The position numbers were made by a program, and so were the translations under genes. The notes under the pieces are model-generated. The model did not search any database and was not told the origin of the DNA. It saw nothing but the letters and a program-made list of their open reading frames with translations. Below, piece by piece: positions 13,236 to 23,819 of a DNA stretch of 64,000 nt. Source of the DNA: Hemibagrus wyckioides (Eukaryota > Chordata > Actinopteri > Siluriformes > Bagridae); assembly GCF_019097595.1 (NCBI RefSeq), contig NC_080734.1, positions 10,940,392-11,004,391 of the forward strand. Direction: 5' to 3'. Each line of letters begins with the position of its first letter. Positions within the stretch are counted from its first letter, which is position 1.

Positions 13236-13985
13236 GTTCTGCAGGAAGAACCTTGAGATCTCTGAGGATCTGCATGAAGAACCTTGAGATCTCTGAGACT
13301 CTGTGTGAAGAATCTTGAGATCTCTGAGGATCTGCATGAAGAATCTTGAGATCCCTGAGGATCTGCAAGAATAACCTTGAGATCTCTGAGGCTCTGTGTG
13401 AAGAGACTTGAGATCTCTGAGGCTCTGCATGAAGACACTTGAGATATCTGAGGCTCTGCATAAAGAACCTTGAGATCTCTGAGGATCTGCATAAAGAACC
13501 TTGAGATCTCTGAGTCTCTGTGTGAAGAAACTTGAGATCTCTGAGGCTCTGCATAAAGAACCTTGAGATCTCTGAGGCTCTGCATGAAGAACCTTGAGAT
13601 CTCTGAGGCTCTGCATGAAGAACCTTGAGATCTCTGAGGATCTGAAAGAATAACCTTGAGATCTCTGAGGCTCTGTGTGAAGAGACTTGAGATCTCTGAG
13701 GCTCTGCATGAAGACACTTGAGATCTCTGAGGCTCTGCATAAAGAACCTTGAGATCTCTGAGGATCTGCATAAAGAACCTTGAGATCTCTGAGTCTCTGT
13801 GTGAAGAAACTTGAGATCTCTGAGGCTCTGCATAAAGAACCTTGAGATCTCTGAGGCTCTGCATGAAGAACCTTGAGATCTCTGAGGCTCTGCATGAAGA
13901 ACCTTGAGATCTCTGAGGTTCTGCATGAACAACCTTAAGATATCTGTGGATCTGCATGAAGAAACTTGAGATTTCTGAGTTTTCA
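13236..13985. repeat. 31-bp minisatellite (VNTR), ~24 units
   Basis: Tandem array of a 31-bp unit: CTTGAGATCTCTGAGG plus a variable (A/C)TCTGCATGAAGAAC part. Each unit contains the 8-bp palindrome GAGATCTC. Unit variants (GCATGAAG, GCATAAAG, TGTGTGAAG) recur in the same order with an offset of 279 bp (13371 against 13650), which is nine units, so part of the array was duplicated as a block. Because the unit has no stop and 31 is not divisible by 3, all three minus-strand frames stay open for 235-269 codons and encode the same 31-residue repeat in different phases. This is the expected by-product of such an array; I do not call it a gene. Confidence 0.95.
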
Positions 13986-15161
13986 TAACGAAGGCACAAA
14001 GGCACCGATCAGCTCTCTAGATCACACCACAGCTACCAACAAGAGTGAAAGTTAGCATATGTTTCCTCTAAAACACATGAAGCAAGTGTAGCTCAGAGGA
14101 AAGAGTTATCTGCCATCTTCCACATATATATGATTACAGAGGCATGTGTTTGGCTCGTGTTGCTGTGATTGACAGGGAACAGAGAGTATTATCACATGCA
14201 CAGAGCATGGCCTGGGTATCTCCTGATCAATGCTATTCTGTTGACCTAATTTTAAAAAATGAACAAATTGTACTAAACAAAGGTTATATATTTGCATTTG
14301 ACTTGATTTCATACAAATGTATTGCCTACAAAACTCAACCTTAACATATATTACAGTTCATAACATTTCATACAAATCTATCATACCTAAACTGCAAAGA
14401 ATTTGCCCTGAAGTGTGAGAGCTGGTAAAAAAGAAGAAGAAGATTTCTAGTTCTAATTCTAACATTGCTTTAAAGTGCTGTCAACTTTTAATTAAGATTT
14501 TAATTAATATAATTGGAGAGCGCCTGGCCTATCTAGAGAGAAAAAAAATGGTGAGAGATGTTTAAACAAATGTTTAAAAAAAAAAAGCCCTCAGAATTTC
14601 ATTGCAAAATAAATCTTGGACAAAGGTCACATGTTAATTATAAAGATTAAGTCGTTGAAGCTGGATTATGGTTATAAACTGTCCAGATAAAGAAGAAGAA
14701 TCCATCAGAGCTGTAGAATGGTTACCTTCAATTTGATCAATACTGACTTAGAATTCAAGTACCAGCTCAACAATATATATATAAATATACTGCATGAATA
14801 TTAATAATATAATCCAGTATAATTATGCTATCTTAAAATGACCGACGTCTATACAAACAAAATGGCTAAAGCAGTACAGAATAGCGTTAATGAATGGCAC
14901 ATAACGCCATAACATCTTTTGCATAATTGTAATATGTCAGTAATATGTCAGTATCCTTATGAAAAAAACATGGTAATCAGATCTCAAGCTCATGCTTCCC
15001 TCCTTCCCCTCCCCCTCCCCCTCCCCTTGCTCTCAACACTGAGCCTCAGTCTGGTTCATCAGGTTCAATTCAGGCTCATTAGAGCCAGTCGATGGGAGTG
15101 CCAGTCCCTGCAGTTGGGGGAAGGAAAGTCCTGCTGGTGCCTCTTTTTTTGCATCTACTCA
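13986..15161. other. Intergenic, no gene seen
   Basis: AT-rich non-coding sequence. The only notable structure is the CCCCCT run at 15006-15026. Confidence 0.6.
15006..15026 (-). other. Putative G-quadruplex tract
   Basis: Four C runs of 4-5 bases separated by single T residues, so the minus strand is four G runs with one-base loops. That is a very favourable quadruplex pattern. It lies about 135 bp before a long microsatellite. Confidence 0.7.
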
Positions 15162-15328
<167 letters not shown>

Positions 15329-15729
15329 ATCTATATTAAAAGAATTTCTTACAAAATATTGCAGATAGGGTCCAAAGCAGGATTTCACACACTTCTCGGG
15401 GAAATCACACACTTCTCTCCTTATCTAGAAATGTCAGCGCCACAATTCTGACAGTATCATAGTTTCTACTTCTTAGAGACGTAACTGAGTATTAATTCTT
15501 TTTGACTGAACAGAGAATTTGTTCTTAACTGGAACAAATGAACCTATTTTTTTGTGCAATCTTGTGCAAGAGGGAGGTTTTAAACAATAGTGATGTGGGT
15601 TTGAGGAAAAGTTCATTAGCATGATACAGATAGGCAGCACTGTACAAACTAGCCTAAAATTCAACAAATCCACCACTCTATAGCTCACGCAGACCAGGTG
15701 TGGTGCCCTGGGCAACATATCTCTGATTA

Positions 15730-15762
15730 ATAAAAATAAATAAATAAATAAATACATTAAAA

Positions 15763-15793
<31 letters not shown>
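15730..15793. repeat. AAAT and AAT microsatellites
   Basis: (AAAT)n at 15730-15755, then, after a short spacer, (AAT)n at 15764-15793. Confidence 0.95.
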
Positions 15794-15796
<3 letters not shown>

Positions 15797-16699
15797 TATT
15801 AATGAAAATTAGCTAATTTGTTTAAAATGTATATAAATATAATAACTCATACATTTACTGTAGACATTTTTGGTCTTCTGCATTGTTATTAAAGGAAAAT
15901 ATTCTTTCACACCTGCATTAAAAGGTAATTGTATCGAAAACTTTAGACTAGCAGCAGAACTATAAGTGTGTCCCAGCTTCATAACAGATTCAAAACATGT
16001 CTGGTGAATCGTTCTGATCATTCTAAAATAAATATTAAAAAGAAGATCTCTTAGAGAGGGCAGCATGGTGAAGTAGCTGAGGTTGGAGAACTGTACAGGG
16101 GTTGAATAAAGGCAATGTTTTGCAAATTGATACTTGTTCTTAATAAAGAAAGAAAAAATATCATTTTGTTTCCGTGAAGCCCTGTTTCATTTTCAATGTT
16201 TTTCCAAGAATATTGTGGTAGGGCTAACTTCTGAGCAACATCTGATTAAAACCACGCCCACGTCCAAATCCAAACACAGCTAGAGAGAATATTTGATGCA
16301 ATTAACAGATGCAATTAACATCATTGCGTTAACCTTGATGTAGAGCTGAAGTGGGGAGGCTTGTGGGACCTGTTTAAAATTCTGATTTATTCCACTATAT
16401 TCCACTGTCACATTCAATTGCACGAACGTTTGCGTGTGTGTTCAGTAAACTGAAGAAGTGTGAATTCTCTGGATGGATGCTGAGAGGTGCATCTGATAAA
16501 CTCGGAGTTGTGGATAGAGTTACCTGCAGGTTGCTCTGAAGGAGTGTGCTGCATGTTTGGTGTGCTCCTGTTCAAGCTCCTTCCTCTCTCCAGGCACCAG
16601 GTAATTAACTGGAATGTCAACATGAGATGAACTGGGGTGAAATAATAGCTTCTTTTATCTACAAGCTGTGATCATTATCTTTGTATTTTTCTTTTTCTA

Positions 16700-16900
16700 C
16701 CCATCTCCACAGCTTCCTCCCACTGCCTGCGCCCTCCACGCCATTGTCTTATTTGTTCAAAATTGATGACATCCTCTACTTACCTTTAAATTAGCCTGCC
16801 CTAAGGGTGGAGTGCTCTGAAGAGGCTTGCGGAGGAGAGAGAACTTCAATTTTCGAGGACAAAGAGCAATTTGTGAGTAAGCCTCTGACAGCTTACTAAT
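16700..16900. promoter_or_regulatory. Candidate conserved non-coding element
   Basis: Repeat-free stretch with a SOX-type CCATTGTC word at about 16741, followed by ATTGATG and TTAAATTAG words. It stands out from its AT-rich surroundings. Regulatory role is inference only. Confidence 0.25.
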
Positions 16901-17869
16901 TCAACACTTCAGGAAGGGATGAGTTCAAATGCACTGTAAATACTGTCTGGAAAAGAAAAAAAGAATCTTACGTCAGAAGGTACTTTTTTTTTTAAATATA
17001 CGTAACTTTCCATTTTCCAGGAATTTAGCCACAAAATAGGATCCATACAATAAATATGGCATTAAATAAAGCACTGATGATTGTTCATATATATTGTACA
17101 AATATATTGCATATTATACAGATTGTATATATAGGTTTTGTAATTTATTATATATAAAATAGAATATATATTAATATTTTTTTTACTTTCTAATGAAATA
17201 ACATATAAATAACCATAGTGACCATAATACACATTAAACTTAATACACACATAATACACATGAAACTGCTAAAGAGCTTTTTTATCTTCAACATAATTAT
17301 TTAAAAAATAGTTTCCATAACCAATTAATTTTAGATTTCTTACTTATGCCACATGTACCAAGAGAGTGACAAGCTACAGTACTGATAAATTATGTGAACT
17401 GCCAATTCTAATATGATGCTGTATGACCATTTGTTTCTAGACAATCAGAAACACAAAGAAAGCTGGAGTTTTAAAGTATCTTCCACTTCCAGCTGTAAAC
17501 TGAACAGGTAGAGGATGGATGGCTCTTGCACAACCTTGCCATAAGGTCTTGCACAGTGGTGGATAACTACATCTCATCATCAGGCTGAGCGAAAAAACAT
17601 ATTAAAGCCATTACACTCACAGCATCTCTTTCCACGGCTAAGCAGCACGCAGTGAAATAGTACTAACTCTCATAAAGGAAAACTATTAGAAACACAGTGC
17701 AGATGCAGTTTTACTTTTACACAGTGGACGTTATGGGATGAAATGCCTTTGCTGGGGAGTAATAAACTTACTAGGGGTTTTGGCTAAACATTTGTTTGAA
17801 TATAATGTTATATGTAGTATGTGGTACAAAATGTGCAAACATGACTGATATAAGTGGGATGCAAGTGGA

Positions 17870-18192
17870 TGTCATCCACTTTTTCTGAACCGATTATCCT
17901 ACATAGGGTCATGTGGAGCTCAGAGACTATCCAGGGGACTCAGGAGACAAGGCGGGGGACACACTGGACATGTTTCCAGTCCATCACAGTGCACAATCAC
18001 ACACTAAAGATAATTTAGAGATGCCAGTTAGCCTACAACACATGTCTTAAGCCAATGGGAGGAAACCAGAGTACCCAGAGGAAACCCCTAAAGCACATGG
18101 AGAACATGCAAACTCCACACTAGGTAGGAACAGAACCCCTAACCCCCCTTAGGTGTGAGTCAACCATGCTAACCACTAAGCCACTCATCCCC
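17870..18192 (-). mobile_element. SINE-like teleost repeat, reverse copy
   Basis: Contains the signature words GGAGGAAACCAGAGTACC and GAACATGCAAACTCCACAC and ends in GCTAACCACTAAGCCAC. Read in reverse, this is a tRNA-like head (GTGGTTAGCA...), a body and a tail pointing to the GGATGG end. It is the same family as the copies near 19.1, 28.5, 28.9, 34.8 and 62.1 kb. Formal family name not assigned. Confidence 0.75.
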
Positions 18193-19049
18193 CTGGATGA
18201 CATTTACATGGTAAATAAAATTGCAACAAAAAAAATAAAATCAGTGCTTTGTAAATTGCTTTGTCAGTTTGTAATTGCATTCATGTTTAAGATTTATACA
18301 CCGAGCTGTATTGGACATATCAGGAGTTCTTCACGTCCAACTGCACTTAGGAGCAGTGCTAAGTACACCTGCTTCAGTGGGGGTTATGCATAAATGCACA
18401 TTCCTCATGAATAATGAAGTGAACTGTTTAACGGTGCAGCATGTGAAGCAAACACTCTGGAGCTATAAGAGCTGTAGGCTTTTTCTTTAAAGTTTCAATA
18501 AGCAGGGGTACAGCACACAGCACTGTTAAAATCTCAAATGTTAGTTGTCAGAATGTGTTGATTCGTGGCTCTGACACCAATTCTAGCTGCAGGGCAAATC
18601 ACGGCTTTATGTTAATGCGCTCATTCAAAAATATTATCGTTTCTACAGTAACAGCTAACTCTCAGGGATTTATATGGTGAATGATTCACACATCATCTAA
18701 GCTTAATAATAAAAATGTTATATAAAATAGGAATATGTGATAGTGGGAATCTTTCTATAAGAAGTAATCATTTAACGTTAATGTAAAAAAGTCATAATTT
18801 GTAACAGTTCATTCTTTTGTTGCAGAAAGCTCTTGAATATTTGTGAGTTCTGGTTACTCTGTAACATGACAAGTTTGTCTGATTAATGCTTAATATTCTA
18901 TCTTATTAACTTCAAATGAGAGAGAGAGAGAGAGAGAGAGAGCAGATGTGGAAAAACAGCTGTGTATAAGTAGTCATATAAAAGTGAAAACTGGAACTAA
19001 CTTGTTTTGCTGACATTCCATAACAGTTTAATGTATACTATAAACAGAT
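18193..19049. other. Intergenic, no gene seen
   Basis: AT-rich, with a (GA)n microsatellite at 18918-18942. No gene or transposon recognised. Confidence 0.6.
18918..18942. repeat. GA microsatellite
   Basis: Perfect (GA)n run of about 12 units. Confidence 0.95.
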
Positions 19050-19415
19050 TTTTAAAAAAGTATGAAGTGACAAAGCATTGTAATGGGGACACAGTGATAT
19101 AGTATTTAACGCATTATCACCTTGGGGGTTGGGGTTTGATTCCCATCTCCACCCTGCAAGCAGTAGTTGTGCCTGTGCTTCAGGGCTTTCCTCTGGGTAC
19201 TCCAGTTTCCTCCCCCAGCTATGTAGGCTGACTGGCATCTCCACATTGTCTGTAGTGTGTGAATGTATGAGTACGTGTGTGTGAGTGGGCCCTGTGTCCA
19301 GTTGCCACCCAGTCCAGGGTACCCTCTGCCTTGTGCCCTGAGTCCCCTGAGATAAACTCCAGGTCCCCTGTGATTCTGTTGTTGGATAAATGATACAGGA
19401 AATGGCTGGATGGAA
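19050..19415 (+). mobile_element. SINE-like teleost repeat, forward copy
   Basis: Has a B-box-like GGGGTTTGATTCCC, then CTGGGTACTCCAGTTTCCTC, a body with TGTCTGTAGTGTGTGAATG, and the 3' end GGAAATGGCTGGATGG followed by A residues. It belongs to the same family as the reverse copy at 17870-18192, so the two form an inverted pair separated by about 0.86 kb. Confidence 0.75.
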
Positions 19416-19621
19416 AAAAAAAAACCCAGTGGTATAAGATGAATGATTCAGTACATGCTATTATTGTAAAATAATTAACTTCAGAGTAATAACAGCATCA
19501 CACCACCATGTAATTGACTATTTTCCTAAAACAGCATGCCCATTTGTGTTTTATTTCTTAGCCATAATTTTAATACTTGTACTTTATATTTAATACTGTT
19601 TTGTCTACTTAAGACATTACA

Positions 19622-19785
19622 AGACATTTGGCTGATGCCCTTATCCAGAGCGACTTACAGTTTTATCTCAACTCAGCAATTGAGGGTGGGTTAAGGGCCT
19701 TGATCAGGAGGCCCAGCAGTTTCAGCTTAATGGTGCTGGGATTTGAACTTACACCCAGTCTATTATGAACATCAGACTGACTTGC
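19622..19785. repeat. Teleost interspersed repeat fragment
   Basis: The words CCCTTATCCAGAGCGACTTA, GGGTTAAGGGCCTTG and GGTGCTGGGATTTGAACT are hallmarks of a very common fish short repeat. The family name is not assigned. Confidence 0.65.
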
Positions 19786-19810
19786 TAGCAAACTGCACTG
19801 TAAAGTTTTT

Positions 19811-20191
19811 TCATGCAGCTGCACTTAGTAAACTGAACTTCTTTTTTTTTCTTATTCCTGCAAGATGACTATCCAAAAAATATGAACACTGAGCCAAGTC
19901 TTTCATCTTATCTTTCGCCATCACATTTTTCTGCAGTCGAATCATACTGGCTTCAGTCATTAAGCCCAAACATACTACAGCGCCAGTCGTGACTAGCTCC
20001 TCAGCAACCAAAACTGTCCATACCGTGATCCAAACAGGACAGGCCATATAGATGATATAATATAACAACACAGTTGCGGATCGTCCATCTTGCCCTTTGC
20101 CAACCCACACATATGAAATGTAGAATGTAGAGATATGGCATCTAATAGGCTTCGGTAAATCAATAATTTTGAAAAGGGCACATAAGCACAT
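19811..20191 (-). other. Unassigned 126-codon ORF with hydrophobic core
   Basis: ATG-initiated minus-strand frame with a strongly hydrophobic stretch at about residues 42-80 (LLYYIIYMACPVWITVW and LVTTGAVVCLGLM), followed by a lysine-rich tail encoded partly by a poly-T tract. I do not recognise a family. It could be a decayed exon of a membrane protein, a retrocopy fragment, or chance. A second minus-strand frame overlaps it, and no promoter, partner exon or convincing splice site was seen. Coding status is doubtful. Confidence 0.2.
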
Positions 20192-21689
20192 GCAAGTCGA
20201 TGTCCACTCTGCTCTTTCTGCCAGTGTCAGAGAGTTGAAAAAAGAGCTCCCTCCCGCAGGCAGGGCAATCCATCAACACAGGACCTGGCCTTCAGACTAA
20301 ACACACTCTCATTATAGCAGGTCAGGGCCTCCAAAAGCCTCTGCATACATGTTTACTATTACCACACAAATGACCAAACAAGTGTGCTATCACAGGAAGA
20401 CAACAAACAACGACTACCGTACTGAACACATGCTATGTGGTAGTTCAACTAACAGTGCAGTGATGGCCAGTTACAGCTTAGCTGATTGATGAAAAAGAAA
20501 TACTTTCGACATTTCTTAAGCAAGCACAAGACATAAGCAGTCATGGGTTCCTCTGAGGCAATAGTGCTACTTGGCTGAATTTCGGATTATATTTACTTCA
20601 GGAAAGACTGTAAATGAGCTGTAGACATGCCTGCATACCATAAACCGGATATGCAATCAAAAACTTGTAACATTTCTACTACATGGTCCCAGATAAACTT
20701 TTAGGTTAGCAGAACGTTATGGTTCTGGGTAGCTTGTAAAAACGTTTAATCTGGTCCTACCTACATTGGTCCTACCATGCTCCTGAAACATTTAATCTGT
20801 AAATAAATTACCACCATGTGCCACCATTTTTGTTTATCTAGCAACAGTGTGTGAGCAACATTTTTATTACATGCTAGAGCGTTTTTGTAATGTTACAGCT
20901 TAACCTTCTTATAACCTGTTGCTTTACTGAAAGATCTGATAACATTTCCTGTTGAATGGGTTTTAGATTAATTCTCCCCAAGCTTTATGTTCAGGACAGA
21001 AAAGGACCTTATACTAAAGTGAACCTCAGATCTTTTCAAGCCAGTGATAAATATTTGCCACAGTTATGTTTATATGAAATAAAGTAGTAGTAGAAGTAGT
21101 ATGTTGTAATGTATGTGGAGAGACCAGACATGAGCACCGGCAAAGGAGCCATGATTTTTAAAAAAATGATGCAAAAGGCTTACACAACTCACTCTACTTT
21201 ATACACAGAGGTGTTTGCATGGTTTTAGAGAATAGTGGTGGATAACCAGCACCAGCGAGTGTGTGTGTGTGCAGACAAACACTCACCAGAGTGTTAAGGA
21301 CACCTTGTTTATGTTCTCGTCAAGAGGCAGCAGGGATTCAGATGTTCAAAGTTGGGGGGACATGGAATCATTACAGTATGTATTGCACTTCTGAGGCTGC
21401 TTATCTAACCCTGATAACAACACTCTTCTCCTCAGCCATGCTATTTCAAATAGAGAAAGTGAAGTAATGGAAAAACAGAGGAGTTCGTAACCAAAGACAC
21501 ATTTGGTTGGGGATTTATATGTGCAATGCAGTGTTTTTTTAGTTGCATTTCTTTAATGAAATCGTTTTAAAAGACACTGAAAAAAAATTAATGAGAAGAA
21601 ACCAACAATGTACTTTCCACTTACAGTTTAAAAGCACCACGGTTGTTAGGTAAGTGACATCTTTAAGCCAACCCTATAAGCCCCAGTAA

Positions 21690-21930
21690 AATCTTTGCAA
21701 CTGCTTATTCACACAGATTTACAGCCCCCAGAAACAAAAGTGTGACATAACACCCACAACAGGCCATTTGCATACCTGCTGAACTGTGCTTTGAGTTCAC
21801 ACGTCTAACGGTGGCCATTAGCTGAGCCATGTCCCCCCAGACCAAAGCTGGCTGGCGCATTCCTAATCAATGGCCAGGATGTAGCCCAAGTTAACTCATT
21901 TATGTGAATGTGGCTCTCCACTCAAACTGA
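21690..21930. promoter_or_regulatory. Candidate conserved non-coding element
   Basis: Repeat-free stretch about 1.9 kb upstream of the sox11 start. It contains an octamer-like CATTTGCATACC, a CTAATCAATGG homeodomain/SOX-like word and CAACAGG/CAGCTG-like E-box words. Its composition contrasts with flanking AT-rich DNA. The enhancer call is inference. Confidence 0.35.
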
Positions 21931-22059
21931 ACGGCTACCTCTGAAAGTGTGACAATTGTTTTCTACGGTTTGCACTTGAAGGTAAAAGGTGAAGAAATTA
22001 CAAAAAAAAAAAAACATTCCAAAGCAATTCATGTGTCAGTGAAATAATCAGAGATATGT

Positions 22060-22235
22060 CTGAAATGAGAAATTTTATTAGTGAGTGTGGCTGCCACGGT
22101 GCTTTGGCCCTGCAGTTACCTAATCCGAATTTAGCCTTTTGTGAGCTGACAAGATTGAAGGAATATCGAACACACCAGTCTGGGGGCCATTCAGAAGGAA
22201 TACATTCCTTCATCTTCAATATCAGATAGTGGATA
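22060..22235. promoter_or_regulatory. Candidate conserved non-coding element
   Basis: Repeat-free block with GTTACCTAATCCGAATTTAG, a bicoid/paired-type TAATCC core, and CCTTTTGTGAGC. It lies 1.6 kb upstream of the sox11 start. Inference from composition and position. Confidence 0.28.
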
Positions 22236-22699
22236 GTCAGGGCTGCCTATCGATCCTTTCCTTCTGTGCTGCTGTGGGGGGAGCAGTAGCGCCCAGTCTT
22301 TGGACGATAAGCACCAGCCAGGAGATGAGTCATTCCCATCTGGAGGGCTCTCTTTCTTTCAATGTCTCTCTTCTTTTTCTGTCTCACACTTTCAATCTAT
22401 CATTCTGTCTGTTTCTTTCTTTCCTTCTCTCTCTGATAGGTATGTTATAAAAGTGGCATCTAATTTACTGTTACACAGCAGTACTCAGAGGAGGAGGCTA
22501 TAATTGATGGGGGTAGGGGTGCAGCAGGAGACACTTAATGTGATAATAAGAATTCTCAATACTCAACCCCAAAACCATCGTGCAGCTACACGTTGCAGTA
22601 TACTAGTTAATACCATTTCTCAATTAAATTCTTTCACGATGACAGAAAATCTGATCTAAATCAACCAACCAAGAAATGAAATAAATCTTATTGTAGACG

Positions 22700-22900
22700 T
22701 GCAGATCGCTGACAGGTGGTCGCTCTGAAGCAGCTGATCTTTAGCCACCTCAGCAGTCGGTCAGTGATGTGGGCCAGTAGCAGCGTGTCGTGCCGGTGGA
22801 AATTAATCTGAAGCAATATCTCAATATCTCAGTGTAAAAGTGACCGTGCACTGCCTGCGGGGGGCAAGAGGCAGGGCAAGATCCTCTCGCTGCATGTCTA
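22700..22900. promoter_or_regulatory. Candidate conserved non-coding element
   Basis: Repeat-free, GC-richer stretch with E-box words (ACAGGTGG, AGCAGCTG) and a GGAAATTAATCTG homeodomain word, about 1 kb upstream of the sox11 start. Inference only. Confidence 0.28.
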
Positions 22901-23519
22901 ATGTGTCACCACATGAGAATAGCAGAGGGTAGGCAGCACTGCGATAGTGGTGGCTGGGCACTGGGATTTCAGAGGGGTAAATGATTGCCCTCTAGGGGAC
23001 AGAGAGAGAGTAAGAGAGGGACAGAGAGAGAGTGATAGAGAAGCTGCTTATCAGTGGAAGCTTGGCAGCCACCTAAAGCTGCTGGTGTCTGTGGTGGCCT
23101 GCCAGGAAAGAGCTTCTTGTCCTGCTTGACACAGCAAACCCTTCAGAATTTTCCTTACCTAACAATGCAAATGCATGAAGACACAAGCATTAGAAATGTC
23201 TTTTCATGAATATGGTTTAAGGCTCATTAGTAGATTTTGCATGCTATACTAAAATTCATAGCACAGAGCCTTTCTATTATGTAGAGACAGTCTATTATTT
23301 TGTATTGTGAAGAACACTATTATAGAACATTACAAACCACCAAACATCATGAACACTTTAACACCAAGACTTTTAATTAAAACAAGAGTAAAATAACCTA
23401 TATTAATTTATTTCTCGATGGCCCAAAAGCCAGACTGTCTTATCTGCCGGTTTCGGGCAATAAACTGATGTCTATCTGCTTGACAAGACCGTGTTCTTTC
23501 AAATTCCCCATGCGCTTCT

Positions 23520-23700
23520 GACACTGATAACCCCGCCCACAAAAATCCCTCCACCAATCACATCTCAGCAGCCGAAGCGAGGAGTTAACAGATCAGCCGA
23601 AGGAGCTTGAGGGGCGGGGTAGAGCCGAGCTATTGGATAATTATAAGTGACGTAGCAGGCGTGGAAAAAAACGCCGAGAAGTAGTTAAGAAGAGAGCCAG
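23520..23700 (+). promoter_or_regulatory. sox11 core promoter region
   Basis: This compact region directly precedes the gene. In order it has an inverted GC box (CCCCGCCC, 23531-23538), CCAAT (23554-23558), a GC box (GGGGCGGGG, 23611-23619), an inverted CCAAT (ATTGG, 23632-23636), a weak TATA-like TTATAAG (23641-23647) and a CRE-like TGACGTAG (23648-23655). The start site is probably about 23670-23690. No ATG occurs between 23640 and the start codon, so no upstream ORF is present in the likely leader. Element positions are seen; their use is inferred. Confidence 0.7.
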
Positions 23701-23819
23701 TAAGTTTGGAAAGAGGTTTGACTGGAAGCTTTAAGGCTGCAGAAAGGAGGAAAAAAAATCAGTGCGAGTGGAGGAAACAGCGTTCCAACGCGAGGAAGTG
23801 TGAAGCCGCACAGCGGATC

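Larger units (their letters stand above)
15329..17869. other. Intergenic, no gene seen
   Basis: Very AT-rich, with AAAT and AAT microsatellites at 15730-15793 and low-complexity TATA stretches at 17080-17190. The block at 16700-16900 is less AT-rich and is listed as an enhancer candidate. No coding gene was recognised. Confidence 0.6.
20192..23400. other. Proximal upstream flank of sox11
   Basis: No coding gene. It contains several repeat-free, moderately GC-rich stretches (21690-21930, 22060-22235, 22700-22900) and GA-rich patches near 23000-23040. Short frames show no domains. Confidence 0.6.

Noticed and set aside
13236..13985. CRISPR-like array
   Set aside because: The 31-bp units follow each other directly without spacers, and the window is vertebrate DNA.
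13180..14005. Three 235-269-codon minus-strand proteins
   Set aside because: They are read-through of a stop-free 31-bp tandem repeat in three phases. There is no non-repeat domain, start context or conservation evidence.
23697..23706. Splice-donor-like GTAAGT just upstream of the sox11 start
   Set aside because: SOX11 genes are intronless and the frame after it is continuous, so a spliced leader is not needed. The word occurs readily by chance.
23706..23819. Upstream extension of the sox11 frame by 38 codons
   Set aside because: The extension starts at TTG, not ATG. The ATG at 23820 has a strong Kozak context and begins the family's conserved MVQQ N-terminus.
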